Assembly: GCF_902497875.1 (NCBI RefSeq)
Contig: NZ_CABVHY010000045.1
Span: 1-46,136, forward strand
Direction of reading: 5' to 3'
Length of the DNA: 46,136 nucleotides
Source of the DNA: Pseudomonas fluorescens
Lineage (GTDB): Bacteria; Pseudomonadota; Gammaproteobacteria; Pseudomonadales; Pseudomonadaceae
Made by a program: the position numbers and the translations under genes. Positions 31,715 through 42,373 of this stretch are shown here, one piece after another. Within the stretch, counting starts at the first letter, position 1, and each line of letters opens with the position of its first letter. The notes under the pieces are model-generated. The model was not told the DNA's origin. It ran no database searches and saw only the letters and a program-made list of their open reading frames with translations.

Positions 31715-33898
31715 CTAAGCCTCGTCTGTTTCCTTGATCAAATGCGCCGCTAATGTCCGCAACGGACCCAGTTGCCGATAGATCAGCGCCAACTGCGTCT
31801 GCACCAACCGTTGGCCTTCATCGATTTCATCGGGCATCTGCTCAAGCTCGTTGGCCAGCGCTTCTTCCGCATCGCTCTGAATCGCAATGGGCTGTTTGCT
31901 CGCCAACCCCTGAGCGATCTCATCGATGCTCGCGGCCAGGCTCACGCCGGCCCCATTGATCAAATGCTCGCGCACATCCTGCGGTAGCCGGGCTTCACGG
32001 TGGGCGCCGAGGCCCGACAGGTAGCTGAGCAAGGTGTGGGAGAGCACCAGGAAGCGGAAACCGACGTCGGCTTCCTTTCGAAAATGCCCCGGCTCCATCA
32101 GCATATTGGCCAGGGTGGTCGACAGTGCTGCATCAGCGTTGTGGGCATTGCGCCGGGCCAGGCGATAGGCCAGATCGTCGCTTTTGCCGGCTGCGTATTG
32201 CTGCATGATTTGCCGCAGGTAGATGCTGTTGCAGGTCAAGGTATTAGCCAGCACTTTGTTCAGGCGGCGACCCTGCCAGTCCGGCAGGAACAGGAACACC
32301 GCCAGGCCGGCAATCAGGCTGCCCAGCAGAGTATCGAACAATCGCGGCAGTAACAGGCCGTAGCCGTCGCCCACCTGGTTGAAGCAGAACAGCACCATGA
32401 TGGTGATCGCAGCGGTCGCCAGGGTGTAGCGGGTGGTGCGATGGATAAAGAACACTACCCCGGCGGCAATCGCGAACAGCGATTGGACCAGGGGGCTCGG
32501 GAACAGGTCGAACAGCGCCCAGGCCACGATCAGCCCGATAGCGGTGCCGATGATTCGCTGGCCGAGCTTGCGACGGGTGGCGCCATAGTTCGGTTGGCAG
32601 ACGAACAGCGTGGTGAGAATGATCCAGTAACCCTGGGACGGGTGGATCAAATGCACCATGGCGTAGCCGATGCTCAGCGCAAGGGGCAAACGCAGGGCAT
32701 GCCGGAACAGCAGCGACGTCGGTGTCAGTTGGGTCCGCAGGCGGGTCCAGACGTCCTTGAGACTGCGTGGCGAACGGTCCAGCAGGCTGCTGTCGGTGGC
32801 GTCGGCGAGGGTGTCCGGGTTGCTCGCATCGCTGATCAGCCGATCGAGGGTGCCCAGGTTCGCCGCCAGCGCACGCAAAGAACGCAGCAGGCCGCGCCAG
32901 GCCGGGTTGTTCTGGGTGCGCAGGTGGTCGAGGGAGGCATGCAGGTCGCTCAGGGCTTCGGCAAAGCTGGCATCGTAGATGAACGGCTGACGCATCTGGA
33001 TTGATTCCGCCAGCGCCCGGCAAGCCTTGCCTTGTTGGCGCAGCAGGCGTTGGCAGCGAAACAGCACGTCGCTGTGATAGAAGGCTTCGGCCAGGGCGTT
33101 GTAGGGGTAATGGGAGGAGCTGGCGCGCTCGTGGATGTCTTGCGCGAGGAAGTACAGCTTCAGGTAGCGACTGACTTTCGAACCCGGTCGGCCGTCGCCC
33201 ACCCGATGCAGAATGATTTCCTTGGTGGTATTGAGCGCTGCGACCACCCGACCGTTTTGCTGGGCCAGTTCCAGACGCCGAGCTTCGACATCCAGGTGGC
33301 GGATCGGCTCGAGCAGCGACGACTTCAGTTTCAGGTAGTACCCCAGCTCCCTGAACAGTCGCGCCAGGCTCTGCTGCACTGGCTGGTTGGAAAACAGTAC
33401 CTGCCACAGCACCGACAGCAAGCCGTACCAGGCTGCACCGGCCACCAGCAGGACCGGTTCATGCCAGAGGTTGGTGACTTCGCCACCGCGCTGCTCCACG
33501 CCGATCATGGTGTAGACGGAGAGAATCAGGGTTGCCGAAGCAATCGCCCCGTAGCGCTCACCCAATGCGCCGAGCATGGTCAGACCGAAACTGGCCAGTG
33601 CCAGCGCCACGACGAAAATCAGCGGGTAGGGAAACAGCACTTCGACGGAAAACGCCGCGACGCTGAAGCACACCAGCGTCACGGCCAGGGCATTCAGGCG
33701 GCCTTGCCAACTGTCGTCTGTCTCGGCCAGGGCGCTGGCGATAATCCCCAGGAACAACGGGATCAGCAGCGCCATTTCATCCAGGTACCAACACAGCGCC
33801 ATGCTGCCGGTCAGAGCGATGAATACCCGCACGCTGTAGCTGAACTTATCCAGCGCCCAGAGGCGACGCAGAGACTGACGAAACGAAGTTGATGACAT
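31715..33898 (-). CDS. yccS: YccS/FUSC-type inner membrane protein
   Basis: 727 residues in the YccS/YhfK arrangement: an N-terminal membrane block (about six helices to residue 180, with MALCWYLDEMALLIPLFLGIIASALAETDDSWQGR), a large cytoplasmic region, a second membrane block (about 395-520, with HPSQGYWIILTTLFVCQPNYGATRRKLGQRIIGT, a FUSC hallmark) and a C-terminal cytoplasmic part. FUSC proteins include AaeB-type aromatic acid exporters; for YccS the transported substrate is not known. The symbol is given because the full length and order of parts match YccS. Nothing shows co-transcription with neighbours; a REPIN lies upstream. Confidence 0.88.
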   Translation of the reverse strand: MSSTSFRQSLRRLWALDKFSYSVRVFIALTGSMALCWYLDEMALLIPLFLGIIASALAETDDSWQGRLNALAVTLVCFSVAAFSVEVLFPYPLIFVVALALASFGLTMLGALGERYGAIASATLILSVYTMIGVEQRGGEVTNLWHEPVLLVAGAAWYGLLSVLWQVLFSNQPVQQSLARLFRELGYYLKLKSSLLEPIRHLDVEARRLELAQQNGRVVAALNTTKEIILHRVGDGRPGSKVSRYLKLYFLAQDIHERASSSHYPYNALAEAFYHSDVLFRCQRLLRQQGKACRALAESIQMRQPFIYDASFAEALSDLHASLDHLRTQNNPAWRGLLRSLRALAANLGTLDRLISDASNPDTLADATDSSLLDRSPRSLKDVWTRLRTQLTPTSLLFRHALRLPLALSIGYAMVHLIHPSQGYWIILTTLFVCQPNYGATRRKLGQRIIGTAIGLIVAWALFDLFPSPLVQSLFAIAAGVVFFIHRTTRYTLATAAITIMVLFCFNQVGDGYGLLLPRLFDTLLGSLIAGLAVFLFLPDWQGRRLNKVLANTLTCNSIYLRQIMQQYAAGKSDDLAYRLARRNAHNADAALSTTLANMLMEPGHFRKEADVGFRFLVLSHTLLSYLSGLGAHREARLPQDVREHLINGAGVSLAASIDEIAQGLASKQPIAIQSDAEEALANELEQMPDEIDEGQRLVQTQLALIYRQLGPLRTLAAHLIKETDEA

Positions 33899-34044
33899 GG
33901 AGTGGAAAGGCCTTCCGGGGCAATGCAGCTAAATTGAGCCAGTAATGACGACGACGCAATGGCGCCGATCACATCTGACAGCAAAATCTGTTCCGTCCTT
34001 GAAGTTCGGAAACACGGTGCCGTGGCTTTGAAACGCGGTCCCGT

Positions 34045-34140
34045 GTAGGAGCTGCCGCAGGCTGCGATCTTTTGATCTTGATCTTCGGCCGGTTTCGGGG
34101 CCGAAAAGATCGCAGCCTCGCTCCGCTCGACAGCTCCTAC
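34045..34140. repeat. REPIN between the flavoprotein gene and yccS
   Basis: GTAGGAGCTGCCGCAGGCTG at 34045 and the inverted partner ending at 34140, in the 258-base gap 33899-34156. The rest of the gap (33899-34040) is the yccS upstream region, in which I see no defined element. Confidence 0.85.
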
Positions 34141-34156
34141 AGGGGGGGGCGTTGTG

Positions 34157-35335
34157 TCAGGCGTATTGTGCTGCTGCGTAGCCGGAGGCCCAGGCCCACT
34201 GGAAGTTGAAACCGCCCAGATGGCCGGTGACGTCCAGCACTTCGCCGATGAAGTACAGGCCAGGGCTTTTCAGCGATTCCATGGTTTTCGACGAAACCTC
34301 GCGGGTATCGACGCCGCCCAGGGTCACTTCTGCGGTGCGATAGCCTTCGGTGCCAGCTGGCACCAACTTCCAGCTCGCGAGTTTTTCGGCGATAGCGGCC
34401 AATTCAGCGTGGGTGTACTGCTTCATTGGCTTGGAAACGAACCAGGTGTCGGCGAGCAAGTTGGCCATCTTCTTGGTGAAGATCTCACCGAGCAGGGTTT
34501 TCAGCTCGCTATTGGGACGTTCGGCCTGTTGCTGCTGCAACCAGCTTGGTACGTCATGATCCGGCAGCAGGTTGATTTCCAGTGTATCGCCGGATTCCCA
34601 ATACGAGGAAATCTGCAGAATCGCCGGGCCGCTGAGGCCGCGGTGGGTGAACAGGATGTTCTCGCGAAAGCTCTGATCGTTGCAGCTCACCAGGCAATCC
34701 ACCGAAGTCCCGGACAGCTCGGTGCACAACTCCTTGAGCTGATCGGTAATGGTGAACGGCACCAGGCCGGCGCGGGTTGCCAGCAGCTCGTGGCCGAATT
34801 GCCTGGCCACCTGATAACCGAAACCGGTAGCGCCCAGGGTCGGGATCGACAGGCCGCCTGTGGCGATCACCAGGGATTCGCAGGTCAATTGGCCCAACGT
34901 GGTTTCCAGCAGGTAGCCGCTTTCGAGTTTTTCGATGTTCTGGACCGAGGTGTCCAGGTGCAGGCTGACGCCGACCTGATCGCATTCGTCGAGCAGCATG
35001 CCGAGGATGTCGCTGGACTTGTTATCGCAGAACAACTGGCCGAGTTTTTTCTCGTGGTAGGGCACGCCGTGCTTGGCCACCAGCCCGATGAAATCCCATT
35101 GGGTGTAGCGGGCCAGCGCGGATTTGCAGAAGTGCGCGTTCTGCGAGAGAAAATTGTTCGGTTCGGTGTACATGTTGGTGAAATTACAGCGTCCACCGCC
35201 GGACATCAGGATTTTCTTGCCGGCCTTGTTCGCATGGTCGATCAACATCACCTTGCGCCCCCGCCCGGCAGCGGTCAGCGCGCACATCAAACCTGCGGCG
35301 CCAGCGCCAATGATCACGACTTCGGTAGAGCGCAA
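34157..35335 (-). CDS. BaiN/RdsA-family (YhiN-like) NAD(P)/FAD-dependent oxidoreductase, TTG start
   Basis: 392 residues. FAD-binding VVIIGAGAAGLMCALTAAGRGRKVMLIDH opens the protein, followed by the family's GKKILMSGGGRCNFTN motif. Later come LVIATGG, and at the C-terminus GLYFIGEVLDVTGHLGGFNFQWAWASGYAA, the signature of the HI0933/YhiN group. The physiological substrate is not established. The start codon is TTG at 35335: GAGGA lies eight bases upstream, and the dinucleotide fold begins three residues later, so no ATG can serve. Confidence 0.9.
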   Translation of the reverse strand: MRSTEVVIIGAGAAGLMCALTAAGRGRKVMLIDHANKAGKKILMSGGGRCNFTNMYTEPNNFLSQNAHFCKSALARYTQWDFIGLVAKHGVPYHEKKLGQLFCDNKSSDILGMLLDECDQVGVSLHLDTSVQNIEKLESGYLLETTLGQLTCESLVIATGGLSIPTLGATGFGYQVARQFGHELLATRAGLVPFTITDQLKELCTELSGTSVDCLVSCNDQSFRENILFTHRGLSGPAILQISSYWESGDTLEINLLPDHDVPSWLQQQQAERPNSELKTLLGEIFTKKMANLLADTWFVSKPMKQYTHAELAAIAEKLASWKLVPAGTEGYRTAEVTLGGVDTREVSSKTMESLKSPGLYFIGEVLDVTGHLGGFNFQWAWASGYAAAQYA

Positions 35336-35371
35336 AACGGTGTCCTCTTAATGTGTCACCACAAAACTAAC

Positions 35372-35395
35372 TGTGGGAGCAAGCTCGCTCCCACA
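35372..35395. repeat. Single REP hairpin
   Basis: TGTGGGAGC and GCTCCCACA arms around AAGCTC, one palindromic unit rather than a pair, in the 87-base gap between the flavoprotein and dbpA genes. It could act as a stabilising or terminating hairpin for dbpA. Confidence 0.75.
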
Positions 35396-35422
35396 GGGGA
35401 TCTTCGTTGGGGCGAAGAATCC

Positions 35423-36808
<1,386 letters not shown>

Positions 36809-36913
36809 GGGACTGGCCTGCAAAACAAAATGTCGCGCAGTGTACCAGTCCCCGGCATTTTCCCTGCAAGTTCTGGACGAAAAGTAGCCAAAGCCGGCAC
36901 CTTTTGTCAGAAA

Positions 36914-38341
36914 TCACGGCTCGATGTGCTCCTGTGGGCGCCGAATGCGCCTGCCATCCGTGGGCGACAGCTGGGAAAAAATCGCCGCAGCCAGCATCGC
37001 CATGATGCCGACGGTCAGGAAGGTCAGCTGAAACGCCTCCAGCACAGTGTTCACGCCGTCGTTGCCGGCCTGCGCGGTAAATCCCCCCAAGAGCGCGCCG
37101 GCGCAGGCCACACCCAGGCTCAGGGACAATTGCGCGACCACCGACAGCAGGCTGTTGCCGCTGCTGGCACTGGCGTCGTCAAGGTCAATCAGGGTCACGG
37201 TGTTCATGGCGGTGAACTGCAAGGAGTTGATCGCTCCCAATACAGCGAGCTGAAACAACAACAACCAGTAAGGTGTCTGCTCGCTGACCAGGCCCATGCT
37301 GGCCAGCATCAGGCCGAGCGCCAGGGTGTTGCCGGTGAGCACGATGCGATAGCCAAAGCGCTCGATCAGCGGTCGGGCGACGGATTTGGCGATCATCGCC
37401 GCCGCCGCCAGCGGCAGCATGCTCATTCCGGCCTGGGACGGTGAATAACCCAAGGCGATCTGCAGCAGCAACGGCACCAGGAACGGCAAGGCGCCGCTGC
37501 CCAGGCGGGCGAACAGATTGCCGAGAATGCCCACGGCAAAGGTCCGGGTCTTGAACAGCGAGGGCGCGAACAATGGATTATCGACGTGCCCGGCGCGCAG
37601 CCAGTACGCCGCGAGGCAGGCCATGCCGGCGAACAGCAGCAACATCACCCGCAGGTGCGGCAAATGCAGTTCGCCGAGACCTTCCATGGCGATGGTGATC
37701 AACACCATGGCCGCGCCGAACAGCACAAAACCCACGCCGTCGAAGCGGGTGCGCTCGCTGCCGCGCAGGTCGGGAATGAAGCGCCACACGGCATAACAAC
37801 CGAGCACGCCGACCGGCAAGTTGATCAGGAAGATCCAGTGCCAGGTCAGGTACTGCACCATCCAGCCGCCCATGGTCGGGCCGAGCAGCGGACCGAGCAG
37901 GCCGGGGATGGTGATGAAACCCATGATTCGCACCAGTTCCGAGCGCGGGTAGGCCCGCAGCACCACCAGCCTGCCCACCGGCAGCATCAGCGCGCCGCCC
38001 AGACCTTGTACGACCCGAGCGCCGATCAGCATGCTCAAGGAGCTCGACAGCGCGCAGAGCAGCGAGCCGAAGCTGAACAGCAGAATCGCGCTGAAGAATA
38101 TCTTTTTGGTGCCGAAGCGGTCGGCGATCCAGCCCGAGGCGGGAATCAGCAGGGCCACGGTGAGCATGTAGGCGATGATTACGCCTTGCATGCGCAGCGG
38201 GTCTTCCGCCAGATCCCGGGCCATGGCGGGTAGCGCCGTGTTGAGGATCGTCCCGTCGAGGGACTGCATGAAAAAGGCGATGGCCACCACCCAGGGCACC
38301 CAGTAGGCGGTTGTTGCGTCGAGAGCCGGGCGGTCGGGCAT
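36914..38341 (-). CDS. MFS multidrug exporter, DHA2 (EmrB/HsrA-type)
   Basis: 475 residues, about 14 hydrophobic segments, drug:H+ antiporter-2 branch: FMQSLDGTILNTALPAMARDL in helix 1, GWIADRFGTKKIFF (loop 2-3 motif) and the motif C region GFITIPGLLGPLLGPTMGGWMVQ. Such pumps export drugs or toxic metabolites across the inner membrane. The start at 38341 follows AAGAGG; the frame continues upstream to 38431 only through a REP unit, which is not coding. No periplasmic adaptor gene (EmrA) is adjacent. Confidence 0.9.
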   Translation of the reverse strand: MPDRPALDATTAYWVPWVVAIAFFMQSLDGTILNTALPAMARDLAEDPLRMQGVIIAYMLTVALLIPASGWIADRFGTKKIFFSAILLFSFGSLLCALSSSLSMLIGARVVQGLGGALMLPVGRLVVLRAYPRSELVRIMGFITIPGLLGPLLGPTMGGWMVQYLTWHWIFLINLPVGVLGCYAVWRFIPDLRGSERTRFDGVGFVLFGAAMVLITIAMEGLGELHLPHLRVMLLLFAGMACLAAYWLRAGHVDNPLFAPSLFKTRTFAVGILGNLFARLGSGALPFLVPLLLQIALGYSPSQAGMSMLPLAAAAMIAKSVARPLIERFGYRIVLTGNTLALGLMLASMGLVSEQTPYWLLLFQLAVLGAINSLQFTAMNTVTLIDLDDASASSGNSLLSVVAQLSLSLGVACAGALLGGFTAQAGNDGVNTVLEAFQLTFLTVGIMAMLAAAIFSQLSPTDGRRIRRPQEHIEP

Positions 38342-38391
38342 GGGACCTCTTGTGGGTGTGAGTCTATTGTTTTCGTGTGCGCCTTTGAAAA

Positions 38392-38484
38392 GATCGCAGC
38401 CTGCGGCAGCTCCTACAGATTCTGCGTTCACTCACCTGTTGCGGGTGTACCCGGTCGGCGTAGGAGCTGCCGCAGGCTGCGATC
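38392..38484. repeat. REPIN upstream of the DHA2 exporter gene
   Basis: Inverted units at 38392-38416 and 38460-38484 (core AGGAGCTGCCGCAGGCTGCG), filling the gap between the TldE stop and the exporter start. On the minus strand the unit reads as an apparent coding extension of the exporter. Confidence 0.87.
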
Positions 38485-38494
38485 TTTCACGGTG

Positions 38495-39832
38495 TCACAG
38501 GGTCAAGGTGAGTCGGCTGACCAGCGCTCCCGGCAGCAGCGCCGAGGCGGTTTGTCGTTGGCTGTAGGTGCTGGCCGACAAAATCAGTTCACGCTCGCGG
38601 GTCAGCGCCTCCAGTTGCGAACCGAGCAGGCTGTAGGCGCTGTCGTCGAAACGCATGGTGCTGACGGGGGCCTGGATTTCGCCGTTTTCCACCCAGAAGG
38701 TGGCGAAACGGGTCATGCCGGTCAGGCGTGCGGCCGGTTGGTCCGAGTAGTTCAGGTACCAGAGGTTGCTGATGTACAGGCCGGTTCCCAGCTGCTTGAG
38801 AATCTCTTCCGGTGCCAGCGAGCCCGCCGCCATGTTCAGCGCACTCGGCGATTCGCCGCCACTGGCACCGTTGGCACTGAGGCCGTATTCCGCGGCGCTG
38901 CGTGAATTGACCAGCTGCGCGTCGGCCTTGCCGGCGTTGATCAGCGTCAGGTCGCTGCGCGGATAGCCTTCATTGGAGAACGCCGGGCTCAACGAACCGG
39001 TGACCTTTTCATCGAGGGACAGCAGCGGGCTGAACTGGCTTTCAGCGCCGTACAGCCGTTGCAGCGGACTGTTCTTGCTGGCAATCGACTGCGCCGAGAA
39101 ACCACCCCAGCAGAGCATGCCGATGATTTCCTCGAGGGCCGCCGGGGCGAGATACGCGCGGTATTGTCCCGGTGCCAGGGTGCGCAGTGGCCGGCTCAGG
39201 TATTCCAGCTGCTCGCGAGCTTGCTCGAAGCGTTTGGCAAAACCCTCGCTGCTCCAGTCATGCCCGGCGTAGCTGGCTTTGACTGCCTGACCGTTGGCGT
39301 GAAACAGGCTGAAATCGAAGTTGAAACTATTGGCCTGGTGCCAGCCGAACGCTCCGGCAGAACTGGCAAAGCCCCGGCTGATGGGGCCGGCGGCATAAAA
39401 ACCGACCAGATCGAGGCCGTCAGCGGCGCGAGCGATTTCGGCGACCACGTGCGCGGTGTCCGGCAGCGGGTGGTCCTGCACATTCTTGCTCTTCCAACCA
39501 GTGTGGTTGAGCAGCAGATACGGGTCCTGCGGCAACAGTGGCAAGGTTTCGCGCAGCTGTTGTAGACCCTCGGCCAGGCGTTGGCGATCGACTTCCGGCT
39601 CGCCCGCCAGGGTGATGCCTAGGTCCGCGTGACGCCCGTCGTTGATCAGCTTGAAACTCAGGCTCGCCTGCTGCACATGTCCGGCCTGGCGCACCTTGGC
39701 ATGGTTGAAACGGATGAATTCCGAGGACTCGGCATCGTAGCCGAGGGTGAACTGTTCCGGCTCGCGCAGGTTGTTGCGCAGCCAATCGACCAGCGTCTGG
39801 AATTGTTGCACCTGACTCATGGCAGTACTCAT
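38495..39832 (-). CDS. TldE/PmbA-family metalloprotease subunit
   Basis: 445 residues, PmbA/TldE half of a TldD-TldE heterodimeric protease: GFYAAGPISRGFASSAGAFGWHQANSFNFDFSLF, then YRAYLAPAALEEIIGMLCWGGFSAQS, where the HExxxH of TldD is missing as in all TldE subunits, and a closing C-terminal beta domain. The start at 39832 has GGAGGAG upstream and overlaps the TldD stop (TGATG), so translation is coupled. The canonical Pseudomonas pmbA and tldD genes are, to my knowledge, unlinked genes elsewhere in the chromosome, so this is likely a second pair. In other bacteria TldD/E cut leader peptides or unfolded peptides; the substrate here is unknown. Confidence 0.88.
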   Translation of the reverse strand: MSTAMSQVQQFQTLVDWLRNNLREPEQFTLGYDAESSEFIRFNHAKVRQAGHVQQASLSFKLINDGRHADLGITLAGEPEVDRQRLAEGLQQLRETLPLLPQDPYLLLNHTGWKSKNVQDHPLPDTAHVVAEIARAADGLDLVGFYAAGPISRGFASSAGAFGWHQANSFNFDFSLFHANGQAVKASYAGHDWSSEGFAKRFEQAREQLEYLSRPLRTLAPGQYRAYLAPAALEEIIGMLCWGGFSAQSIASKNSPLQRLYGAESQFSPLLSLDEKVTGSLSPAFSNEGYPRSDLTLINAGKADAQLVNSRSAAEYGLSANGASGGESPSALNMAAGSLAPEEILKQLGTGLYISNLWYLNYSDQPAARLTGMTRFATFWVENGEIQAPVSTMRFDDSAYSLLGSQLEALTRERELILSASTYSQRQTASALLPGALVSRLTLTL

Positions 39833-41274
39833 CAGGCATCTCCTCCAAACACATCAACGTTGCTGAAGACACAGGCCGGCGAAGCATGGCCGACCCGGAT
39901 CACCTGATTCGGTTCGCCCTTGCCGCAGTTCGGCGTGCCGAGGACCTTGAAGGTGCTGGCGTCGCCGACGGCGCTGAGATTGCGCCAGAACTGCGCGGAA
40001 ATTGCCCGGTAGTTGGGGTTCTTCACCACCCCTTTGAGTTCGCCGTTTTCGATCAACTGGCCCCATTCGCAGCCGAACTGGAATTTGTTGCGCGCATCGT
40101 CGATCGACCAGGAGCGGTTGGTCGACATCAGCACTCCGTGCTCAATGCCGCCGATCAGTTGCTCAAGTGACTGATCGCCCGGCTCGATGTTCAGGTTGGC
40201 CATGCGGTCGATCGGCGGACGGTTCCAGCCGCAGGCGCGGCTGTTGGCCACGCCGTCGAGGCCCGAACGGTATTGCGACAGCGCGCCACCCAATGGGCGC
40301 AGTAGCAACCCTTCGCGGATCAGGAATTGTTTGCTCGCGGCCGTGCCATCATCGTCATGAGCGTAGCTGGCGAGCTGTTCGGGAATAGTCGGGTCGAAGG
40401 TGACATTGAGCAGTTTCGAGCCGTATTGCAGGCTGCCGAAGTCGTTGGCTTTGACGAAACTGGTACCGGCGTAATTGCGTTCGTCGCCGAGAATCCGGTC
40501 CAGTTCCAGCGGATGGCCAATGGACTCGTGGATCTGCAACATCATCTGGTCCGGCATCAGCAGCAGGTCGCGCGGGCCTTGCGGGGTATTCGGCGCCAAC
40601 AGCAGTTGCAGCGCCTGGTCGGCGACCTTGGGGCCGGCACCCACCAGCCCGCAGCGGCTGACTACGTCAAAGCCACCTTGCTGGCCGAAGTTCTCGCGGC
40701 CCAGGCTGCGGGTCTGGCTGTCATTGCCGTCATAGGCGGTGACCTCCAGACTCGGATAGACAAAACGCTGGGCCTGACGCAGTTCGGCTCCCGCACTGTT
40801 GAGGTAGATCTGCTCGACGTGGGTGATGCCGATACTGACTTCCCAGTTCACCAGCCGCTCGTCTTTGGGGACGGCGGCGGACTCGTCGCCGAGCAATTGG
40901 TAGCAGTCGCCGAGGGACGGGAAGGGCTGTTCGAGGTTCGGCGAAAGGTAATCGGCGCGCTCGCTGGATACCGGTTGTTGGCGCAGGTCGAGCAGGGCGT
41001 GGCCAGCAATCAACCGGGCTTGCTGTTCGGCCCGTTCGAGGGCGGCTTGCAGGCCGGTTTGGGACAGGTCGTTGGTCGCGGCGTAGGCTTCGACGCCATT
41101 GACCCGAGCGGTCAGCATCGCGCCTTCGTCACGGCCAAGGTGGGGAGGCTCCGCAACGTTCTTGCGCACCGACAGGTACTGGCCCGACTCGCGCACATAG
41201 CGCAGCGAAAAGAATTCAGCGCCTGTGCGCAAGGCAGCGAAGCGCTGCTTGAGCTGGGGGTGGAAATCGAACAT
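39832..41274 (-). CDS. TldD-family metalloprotease, catalytic subunit
   Basis: 480 residues. The zinc site is LQIHESIGHPLELDR (H249-E250-H254, the HExxxH of TldD) with the third ligand Cys in LGTPNCGKGEPNQ near the C-terminus. This is the active half of a TldD/TldE dimer and shares an operon with the TldE gene by a TGATG overlap. A strong ribosome binding site (AGGAGG) lies just upstream of the ATG. No small precursor-peptide gene is visible next to the pair, so a link to a RiPP is not supported. Confidence 0.9.
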   Translation of the reverse strand: MFDFHPQLKQRFAALRTGAEFFSLRYVRESGQYLSVRKNVAEPPHLGRDEGAMLTARVNGVEAYAATNDLSQTGLQAALERAEQQARLIAGHALLDLRQQPVSSERADYLSPNLEQPFPSLGDCYQLLGDESAAVPKDERLVNWEVSIGITHVEQIYLNSAGAELRQAQRFVYPSLEVTAYDGNDSQTRSLGRENFGQQGGFDVVSRCGLVGAGPKVADQALQLLLAPNTPQGPRDLLLMPDQMMLQIHESIGHPLELDRILGDERNYAGTSFVKANDFGSLQYGSKLLNVTFDPTIPEQLASYAHDDDGTAASKQFLIREGLLLRPLGGALSQYRSGLDGVANSRACGWNRPPIDRMANLNIEPGDQSLEQLIGGIEHGVLMSTNRSWSIDDARNKFQFGCEWGQLIENGELKGVVKNPNYRAISAQFWRNLSAVGDASTFKVLGTPNCGKGEPNQVIRVGHASPACVFSNVDVFGGDA

Positions 41275-41315
41275 TCGGAGAACCTCCTTGTGAGTGGCGG
41301 CAGCCTTGAGGACCT

Positions 41316-41382
41316 CTTCGCGGGCAAGCCCGCTCCCACAGAAAAAATGCGATCACATGTGGGAGTGGGCTTGCCCGCGAAG
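41316..41382. repeat. REP pair upstream of the TldD gene
   Basis: CTTCGCGGGCAAGCCCGCTC at 41316 with its inverted copy ending at 41382, a third REP type in the window (GCGGGCAAGCCCGC core). It occupies most of the gap between the RraA-like stop and the TldD start. Confidence 0.85.
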
Positions 41383-41396
41383 CTTTTTGCCTTTGC

Positions 41397-42092
41397 TTAA
41401 ACCGGGCAACCCTTGGCCCGCAGAATCGCATCGAAACGATCCGGGTCCAGGGTGCCGGCTTCGATCGCGGCCAGCGTGGCTTTTTCGCGGGCCAGCAGGT
41501 CGTGGCAGCGAATCAGCAGTTCCGGGAGCTCGGAGCGCGAAGCTGCGACCACGCCGTCACCGTCACCGATCATCAGGTCGCCCGGTGCAACGAGCATCCC
41601 GGCGCAGGAAATCGGCACGTTGATTTCGCCGCCACCATCGGTGCTCGGGCCACGGTGTACGCCGCCGATGGCGTAGGCCGGCAGTTCACCGGTCAGCCAC
41701 TCGTCGAGGTCGCGCAGGGCGCCGTTGATCACTACGCCGACAATCCCGGCCTTGAGGGCCATGGCACGCATGATGCCGCCGAACACGGCACGGGTCAGGT
41801 CGGCGCTGCCGTCGATCACCAGCACATCGCCGGGGCGGGCCATCTGCATGGCCTTGAGAATCATCAGGTTGTCGCCAGGGCGCACACGCACGGTCAGTGC
41901 GCTGCCGAGCATCGGGGCGTTGCCATGGAAGGCCTTGAGGCCCAGGCCGCCGACATTGCGACCCAGGCAGTCGCTGACGGCAGCGGCCGGGATCTTGCTG
42001 AATTCCTTGAGCCATTTTGGATCGAGGGGTTCTGCGTTGGGATTGATCATGTAGCCGGTGGGCCATTTGCTCGAAGATACGACATCAAACAT
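41397..42092 (-). CDS. RraA-family protein (HMG/CHA aldolase-like)
   Basis: 231 residues from the ATG at 42092, which has GAGG eight bases upstream; the longer frame from 42161 is not supported. Family motifs: AAAVSDCLGR, ALTVRVRPGDNLMILKAMQMARPGDVLVIDGSADLTRAVFGGIMRAMALKAGIVGVVINGALRDLDEW, and the metal-site pair Arg-Asp in ALRDLDE. This matches class II aldolases for 4-hydroxy-4-methyl-2-oxoglutarate as well as RNase E inhibitor RraA. True RraA is about 160 residues, and this one is larger with an extra N-terminal part, so an aldolase or related hydratase role is more likely; that is inference. Confidence 0.82.
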   Translation of the reverse strand: MFDVVSSSKWPTGYMINPNAEPLDPKWLKEFSKIPAAAVSDCLGRNVGGLGLKAFHGNAPMLGSALTVRVRPGDNLMILKAMQMARPGDVLVIDGSADLTRAVFGGIMRAMALKAGIVGVVINGALRDLDEWLTGELPAYAIGGVHRGPSTDGGGEINVPISCAGMLVAPGDLMIGDGDGVVAASRSELPELLIRCHDLLAREKATLAAIEAGTLDPDRFDAILRAKGCPV

Positions 42093-42259
42093 GAGAAAGC
42101 CTCGTGGCCAGTCTAGTGGCGGCTTGTCGATTGGGGCGGGGGTGAAACGATTGCGCGGCACTAGATTAGGCCTGCACAGGGGGTGGGATCAAGGGTGAAG
42201 CGGTGTGGGGTGGGTTTATGGGGTGTGAGTCAGGAAGTTATGTGGCGTTTGATAGAGAG

Positions 42260-42354
42260 CCATCGCGAGCAAGCTCGCCCACATTAGATTTGCAGCGGAC
42301 CACAATGGTGTGGTCAACGCAGATTAAGTGTGGGAGCGAGCTTGCTCGCGATGG
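42260..42354. repeat. REPIN between the betA and RraA-like genes
   Basis: CATCGCGAGCAAGCTCG at 42261 and the inverted CGAGCTTGCTCGCGATG ending at 42353. The 281-base gap 42093-42373 otherwise shows only the RraA upstream region. Confidence 0.85.
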
Positions 42355-42373
42355 CCGCGCCGCGGTGTAACGG

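Noticed and set aside
38342..38431. Upstream extension of the DHA2 exporter reading frame
   Set aside because: The extra residues are encoded by a REP unit, and a good ribosome binding site stands before 38341.
38495..41274. TldD/TldE as part of a RiPP (microcin-like) cluster
   Set aside because: No short precursor-like frame with a ribosome binding site and no modification enzyme is adjacent; neighbours are an exporter across a REP pair and an RraA-like gene.
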